64,000 nucleotides of DNA from an uncultured Collinsella sp. (lineage in GTDB: Bacteria; Actinomycetota; Coriobacteriia; Coriobacteriales; Coriobacteriaceae), in assembly GCA_900758375.1 (NCBI GenBank), contig CAAERJ010000055.1, positions 8,486-72,485 of the forward strand. Reading direction: 5' to 3'. The position numbers and the translations under genes are program-made. The notes beneath the pieces were generated by a model. The model had not been told where the DNA came from, did no database searches, and worked only from the letters and a program-made list of their open reading frames with translations. This document shows positions 59,589-64,000 of this stretch, piece by piece. Every line of letters starts with the position of its first letter. Positions within the stretch are counted from its first letter, which is position 1.

Positions 59589-60922
59589 GACCTCTCGCCT
59601 CCAAACAGATCGGAGCGCGATTCCAGATAAGCATCCAGGGCCTTAAGGGCGCGATCCGCGTAGGCCTGGTAACGATCGCGCTTGCTGCGACGCTTACCGC
59701 CCTCGAGCGGCGGAACGAGCCCAAAGTTGACGTGCATGGGCTGGTAGCCCACCGTAGCCGGATCGGTCGCATACCCCACGAGCGCGCCCAGGGCGCCCAC
59801 GCGCGGCAGCTCGACGCCCGCGGCACCAATAGCCTCGGCATAGGTGTTGAGCGCGGCGAGCAGACCCGTCGCCACGGCCTCCATGTACCCCTCGGTACCG
59901 GTAATCTGGCCGGCAAGGCGCACGCTCGTGCCGGGCACGGCAAAGGTGCCATCGAGCACGTGCGGCGCATCGACAAAGGTGTTGCGGTGCATGACGCCGT
60001 AGCGGAAGAACTCGGCGTTCTCCAGGCCTGGAACCATATGGAAGACGCGCTTCTGTTCGCCGAAGGTCAGGTTGGTCTGGAAGCCAACCAGGTTATAGGC
60101 CGTCTTCTCCTTGTTCTCGGCGCGTAGCTGAATCGCCGCCCAGGGACGGCGACCGGTGCGCGGGTCGGTGAGCCCGACGGGCTTCATGGCGCCAAAGCGG
60201 ATGGCATCCTTGCCCGTGCGCGCAACCTCCTCGGCAGGCTGGCAGGCCTGGAACAGGTCCCCGCCCTCAAAATCCTTGAGCACCACGCGATCGGCCGTGG
60301 TGAGCGCCTCGATAAAGGCCTCGTACTCTTCCTTGTTGAGCGGGGCATTGAGATAGTCGCCACTCCCCTGCTCCTCGTAGCGCGACTGCGAGAACAGCAC
60401 GTCCATATCGAGCGTCGAGGCATCGACAATCGGCGCAGCCGCGTCAAAGAACGCCAGGGCGTCACCACCGACAAGTTTCATGACCTCCTCGCTCAATGCC
60501 GGCGAGCACAAGGGGCCCGCGGCGATAACCACATGACCCTCGGGAATCTGGGTGACCTCGCCGTGGACAACCTCGATATTGGGGCGGGCGGCAACCTCGG
60601 CCTCGACGAGCTCGGAGAATGTAACACGGTCGACCGCCAGGGCGCCGCCAGCGGGAACAGCGGCGCGATGAGCGCAGTCGAGCAGCACCGAGCCCATACG
60701 CCCGAGCTCGGCCTTTAACAAGCCCGCCGCAGAGTCCGGACGGGTCGATTTAAACGAATTGGAGCAGACGAGCTCGGCCAGATGATCGGTATGGTGGGCA
60801 GGAGAGCTCACCTGTGGGCGCATCTCACACAGTTTTACGGCGAACCCGCGATCTGCCAGCTGAATCGCACATTCCGATCCCGCCAGACCGCCACCGATAA
60901 CCGTCACCTGATCAAACAGCAT
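59585..60922 (-). CDS. trmFO: tRNA m5U54 methyltransferase TrmFO
   Basis: 445 aa folate/FAD-dependent enzyme. VTVIGGGLAGSECAIQLADRG is the FAD site, then CNSFKST and the GTEGYMEAVATGL signature. Makes ribothymidine at U54 of tRNA. ATG at 60922 preferred over the TTG two codons before it, from the spacing to AAAGG. Next to xerC and dprA, a common arrangement in Gram-positive bacteria. Confidence 0.95.
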   Translation of the reverse strand: MLFDQVTVIGGGLAGSECAIQLADRGFAVKLCEMRPQVSSPAHHTDHLAELVCSNSFKSTRPDSAAGLLKAELGRMGSVLLDCAHRAAVPAGGALAVDRVTFSELVEAEVAARPNIEVVHGEVTQIPEGHVVIAAGPLCSPALSEEVMKLVGGDALAFFDAAAPIVDASTLDMDVLFSQSRYEEQGSGDYLNAPLNKEEYEAFIEALTTADRVVLKDFEGGDLFQACQPAEEVARTGKDAIRFGAMKPVGLTDPRTGRRPWAAIQLRAENKEKTAYNLVGFQTNLTFGEQKRVFHMVPGLENAEFFRYGVMHRNTFVDAPHVLDGTFAVPGTSVRLAGQITGTEGYMEAVATGLLAALNTYAEAIGAAGVELPRVGALGALVGYATDPATVGYQPMHVNFGLVPPLEGGKRRSKRDRYQAYADRALKALDAYLESRSDLFGGERS

Positions 60923-60936
60923 CTGCAAACACCTTT

Positions 60937-61872
60937 CTAATTGACACGCTTTCCATTGTGACCGAAGGGCGTCTGGGCGTGAAGCGCAAACTTGGAGGGC
61001 GCATACCTTCCATCCATCATGCGCTCGATGAGTCCTTCGAGCTCGAGCGAGCCCAGGAGCTTGAGCACTCCGACGGCATCGAGCGAGACGAGAGCCGCGA
61101 TGTCGTCGACCTTCAGCGGCGAGGCGATGAGCGCATGCATCACGGCCTGCTGCGTGGGGTCCAGATCTGCAATACCGGGCGCATCGGGACGCGAATAGCG
61201 CAGGGTACCGTAGATTCGCGAGATGGCCATCTCGATGGACTCCTCGTCAATAATGCAGCAGGCCCCGTTGGCAATGAGGTAGTTGGTCCCGCGCGATTCG
61301 GGTGACAAAATGGAGCCCGGTACCGCAAGCAGCTCGCGCCCCAGGTCCATGGCGGTCTCGGCGGTAGAAAACGTCCCAGATGGCATGCCGGCCTCCGACA
61401 CAAAGAGCGCCTGCGACAGCGCTGCGATCACGCGGTTACGCCGCGGAAAGGCAAACTTACGCGGCCCCATACCCCACGGCGAGATGGACACGACCGCGCC
61501 GCCCGCATCGATCGTGCGCGCGATGAGCCCCGCACTCGAACGCGGGTAGACCACGTCGGCGCCCGTACCCAACACCACGACGTGCCTGCCTCCGGCGTTG
61601 ACCGCGGCCCAACCCGAGGCCTGGTCGCAGCCGACCGCGCCGCCCGAGACCACCGTCACCCCCGCCTCGACCGCAACTTTCGCGGCGAGCTCTGCCACGG
61701 CAAGACCGTACGGCGAGGCCTTGCGAGCGCCGATGATGGAAAGCGCGGGAGTCGACAGCGCGGCGGGGTCGCCACGCACATAGAGCGTCTGGGGTACATC
61801 AGAGAGCTCCAAAACGGTATCTGGATACAACGCATCACCGGGATGCAGCTCAAAAGTCTCCTCGGGCATCAC
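60937..61872 (-). CDS. dprA: DNA processing protein DprA
   Basis: 311 aa. The Rossmann-like core (SIIGARKASPYG, VVSGGAVGCDQASGWAA, FPRRNRVIAAL, VPGSILSPESRGTNYLI) loads RecA on incoming single-stranded DNA in transformation. A C-terminal winged helix (ADLDPTQQAVMHALIASPL) is kept. Forms a competence set with comEA and comEC elsewhere in the window. Confidence 0.95.
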   Translation of the reverse strand: MMPEETFELHPGDALYPDTVLELSDVPQTLYVRGDPAALSTPALSIIGARKASPYGLAVAELAAKVAVEAGVTVVSGGAVGCDQASGWAAVNAGGRHVVVLGTGADVVYPRSSAGLIARTIDAGGAVVSISPWGMGPRKFAFPRRNRVIAALSQALFVSEAGMPSGTFSTAETAMDLGRELLAVPGSILSPESRGTNYLIANGACCIIDEESIEMAISRIYGTLRYSRPDAPGIADLDPTQQAVMHALIASPLKVDDIAALVSLDAVGVLKLLGSLELEGLIERMMDGRYAPSKFALHAQTPFGHNGKRVN

Positions 61873-63392
61873 TGATCCCTCCTACCCTGATACATCGCGG
61901 CCTCGAGTACATGATCTTGCGTTACTTGCTCGCTTTCGGCGACATCGGCGATCGTGCGCGCGATGCGCACCAGGCGCACGATGCCGCGCCCCGTGAGATG
62001 AGTGCGTTTCGACAGGCCAAGTACGCATGTCTCGGCAGCCTCGTCGAGTGCAAAGGTCGACACGACGCCGTCAATGGACCGTGACTCATCGTGCTCGGCC
62101 TCGGCATCCGCATCATCCATACGGGACTCGCGCCAGGCACGAAAAGCCCGACCGCGGACAACGTAGTCGCGCAGCTCGGCCGATGACATGCCCTCGGCGC
62201 CCTCGATAATCACCTGCGGATCGGGGCGGGTCACATCGAGCATCAGGTCGATACGGTCGGCCAAGGGACCGCGCAGCTTGGACCGGTAGCGCTCGACCAT
62301 CGATGCCGAACAGCGACACGGAACCTCGCGATCGCCCAAAAAGCCGCAGGGACAGGGATTGCTCGCCGCAAGCAGCTGAAAGCGCGAGGGAAACGTGAAG
62401 GCACCGTCGACGCGTACGATCCTGACATAGCCGCGCTCGATAGGCTGACGAAGCGTCTGCAGCACACCGGTGGGAAACTCTGCAAGCTCGTCCAAAAAGA
62501 GCACGCCGCCATGGGCAAGGCTGATCTCGCCCGGATGCACCGGGCGCCCTCCGCCAATAAGGCCCGCTGTCGAAATGCTGTGATGGGGGCTTCGAAACGG
62601 CCGATGCCCCGCAAGCAGGCCATCGATGTTCTCACCCAAGACCGAATGAATGCACAGCGCCTCCTGCTGATCCTCGACGGAAAGCTCGGGCAAGATACCC
62701 GTCATGCGGCGCGCAAGCATGGTCTTGCCCGATCCCGGAGACCCAATCATGAGCAGGCCCAGCTCCCCCGCCGCCGCAAGCGCCATGCCGCGCTTGGCGA
62801 CCTCCTGCCCCAACACGTCGGCATAATCGAGCTCGGGCTCAAAGGTGGCCTCGACGCCGTCGGAATCCAGATAGTGCCGAGCCGCCTCGCCCATACCGTG
62901 GGCAAGCTGCGACAGGTGATCGATAAAACCGCAATCGACCCCCGCAAGCGGAACATGCTGGTCGGACCTGCCGGCGATAAAAGACAGCCCCATGTCGCGA
63001 GCCAGCAGCTGGAACGCCACTTCGCCCTTGACGGGAAGCACCGTGCCATCCAAGCCGAGCTCGCCGGCAATGAGGCAGCGGTCGAGATTGTCGCGGGGAA
63101 TCTGCCCATCGGCCGCAAGCACCGCAATGGCTATCGGCAGGTCAAAGCCGCTACCGGTCTTTCGGATATCGCCCGGCGCCAGATTGACCGTAATGCCCGA
63201 GCGCGGGATCTCGAATCCGGCAGAGCGCATCGCGCAGCGAATGCGCCCACGCGACTCCATGACCTCCATACTCGGGATGCCGAGCATTTGTATGCCCGGA
63301 ATGCCGCCCGCAAGCGAAACCTCGACCGTGACGGGAATCGCCTCGACGCCGCGGATACAGGCTGCGTGAACGGCAAAGGTCTCGAACGCCAT
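61869..63392 (-). CDS. comM: ComM / YifB-family Mg-chelatase-like ATPase
   Basis: 507 aa from MAFETFAVHAACIRG (63392). Lon-like N-terminal domain, Walker A GSPGSGKT, Walker B GGVLFLDELAEF and the Cys-rich CPCGFLGDREVPCRCS loop. ComM is a hexameric helicase that extends branch migration during transformation in other bacteria. Overlaps dprA and yraN ends by a few bases. Confidence 0.93.
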   Translation of the reverse strand: MAFETFAVHAACIRGVEAIPVTVEVSLAGGIPGIQMLGIPSMEVMESRGRIRCAMRSAGFEIPRSGITVNLAPGDIRKTGSGFDLPIAIAVLAADGQIPRDNLDRCLIAGELGLDGTVLPVKGEVAFQLLARDMGLSFIAGRSDQHVPLAGVDCGFIDHLSQLAHGMGEAARHYLDSDGVEATFEPELDYADVLGQEVAKRGMALAAAGELGLLMIGSPGSGKTMLARRMTGILPELSVEDQQEALCIHSVLGENIDGLLAGHRPFRSPHHSISTAGLIGGGRPVHPGEISLAHGGVLFLDELAEFPTGVLQTLRQPIERGYVRIVRVDGAFTFPSRFQLLAASNPCPCGFLGDREVPCRCSASMVERYRSKLRGPLADRIDLMLDVTRPDPQVIIEGAEGMSSAELRDYVVRGRAFRAWRESRMDDADAEAEHDESRSIDGVVSTFALDEAAETCVLGLSKRTHLTGRGIVRLVRIARTIADVAESEQVTQDHVLEAAMYQGRRDQ

Positions 63393-63877
63393 CACGACAC
63401 CTGCCAATCGAACGCATTGTACTGGTGCTCGATCTCGGCGATATGCCCGCCGCGAATGGTGACGCCCACGGCATCGAAGCGGATTGCCTTGAGCGGATAG
63501 TGCTCCATGAGATAACAACTCGCGATGCGACGATAGCGCCGCTGCTTTTGGGCGTTCACCGCTTCCTCGGGAAACACCCGCGTATCACAATCCAGCGCAA
63601 CACGCCTGGTCTTGACCTCGGCCATCACCACCACATCGTCGAGCTCGTCGAGCAGCACCAGGTCGGCCTCGCCCTCCGAGCATCGATAGCCTTGTTCCAG
63701 CAATGCATAGCCGCGCTCGTTAAAGTAATCGATTGCGATAAGCTCGCCCAGCATACCGAGCTCGCGAGGGCTGAGCCCCTTGATAAACTCAGGCGTGATC
63801 GACCCACAATCGAGCTCCCCTTCTTCCCAACGCTCCTTGAGCTGCTGCGTCTTGCTCATTTTGGCTGCGGCACACAT
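63392..63877 (-). CDS. yraN: YraN / UPF0102 nuclease-fold protein
   Basis: 161 aa from MCAAAKMSKTQQLKE (63877; AAAGGAG). Restriction-endonuclease-like residues: GELIAIDYF, GEADLVLLD and MAEVKTRR. Members are often next to dprA and comM, but their role is not proven. An ATG at 63859 (MSKTQQ) overlaps the stop of an open upstream frame and is an alternative start. Confidence 0.88.
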   Translation of the reverse strand: MCAAAKMSKTQQLKERWEEGELDCGSITPEFIKGLSPRELGMLGELIAIDYFNERGYALLEQGYRCSEGEADLVLLDELDDVVVMAEVKTRRVALDCDTRVFPEEAVNAQKQRRYRRIASCYLMEHYPLKAIRFDAVGVTIRGGHIAEIEHQYNAFDWQVS

Positions 63878-64000
63878 GGGGTCTCCTTTCCCACTCCCTG
63901 CATTGCCTCGATAATGAGGGCAGGTTTCATGCGGGTAAGTACCGGAAGCAAACCAAAAACCAACCAAATGCCGACAAATGAGGGGCCGCGTGCAACAATA
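63856..64000 (-). CDS. Possible partial membrane-protein gene, cut by window edge
   Basis: A minus frame is open from the right edge to a TGA at 63856. It reads hydrophobic residues (FVGIWLVFGLLPVLT), then a basic tail. Its stop overlaps the alternative yraN start (ATGA). Only 47 codons are visible and no family can be named, so it may be chance. Confidence 0.25.
   Translation of the reverse strand, partial: IVARGPSFVGIWLVFGLLPVLTRMKPALIIEAMQGVGKETPCVPQPK

Overview
The window reads as a chromosome segment of a GC-rich actinobacterium of class Coriobacteriia, most likely Collinsella or a close relative. This is inferred from an actinobacterial-type integration host factor (mihF) in the order pyrF-mihF-gmk-rpoZ, a uridylate operon pyrR-B-C-K-D-F, a large AdhE typical of fermentative gut anaerobes, and strong G/C third-position bias. 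No rRNA or tRNA gene was seen, so the genus is an inference.

Positions 1 to about 19,150 are one end of an integrated temperate phage or phage-like element. From right to left it holds: a tyrosine integrase (17973-19103); a PH-like small protein and an XRE repressor read rightward; a divergent immunity region (17077-17164) with three copies of a CCTAC-N5-GTAGG operator sitting on two well-formed face-to-face promoters; a small Cro-like XRE protein heading a leftward early operon; a run of tiny, often membrane, proteins; an excisionase-like HTH protein; a recombination and replication module (SbcC-like ATPase, Sak4-like RecA-core ATPase, DUF669 SSB-like protein, SF2 helicase interrupted by an intein, dUTPase, many zinc-finger proteins, HNH nuclease, primase/helicase); and beyond the last gene an array of TCACACCC repeats that may be the replication origin. 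The leftward genes are packed with 1-11 nt overlaps, so translational coupling is pervasive. Structural and lysis genes would lie to the left of the window.

From 19,179 to 64,000 the sequence is core chromosome, nearly all on the minus strand. Clusters: era-dgkA-ybeY-phoH-mtaB-dnaJ-second dnaJ (RNA maturation and chaperones); hemW-dus-lepA; rpsT; holA-comEC-comEA (replication and DNA uptake); thiI-rpoZ-gmk-mihF; pyrF-D-K-C-B-R (pyrimidine synthesis, with a structured leader before pyrR); then plus-strand rpmB; a REP-associated transposase flanked by inverted REP clusters; plus-strand adhE and a phosphotransferase gene; proS-ispG-rseP-dxr-cdsA-uppS-frr-pyrH (prolyl-tRNA synthesis, isoprenoid and envelope lipid precursors, ribosome recycling); tsf-rpsB with a long leader; and xerC-trmFO-dprA-comM-yraN (recombination, tRNA methylation, DNA uptake).

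Most unusual items: the helicase intein, the operator/promoter arrangement, the iteron-like repeats, a membrane-anchored DnaJ with a truncated C-terminus, a site-2 protease carrying an extra cytoplasmic winged-helix-like insert, a XerC gene with no ordinary start codon, and the REP/RAYT unit. I did not find one clear undescribed system; the small-gene end of the prophage is the least understood part.
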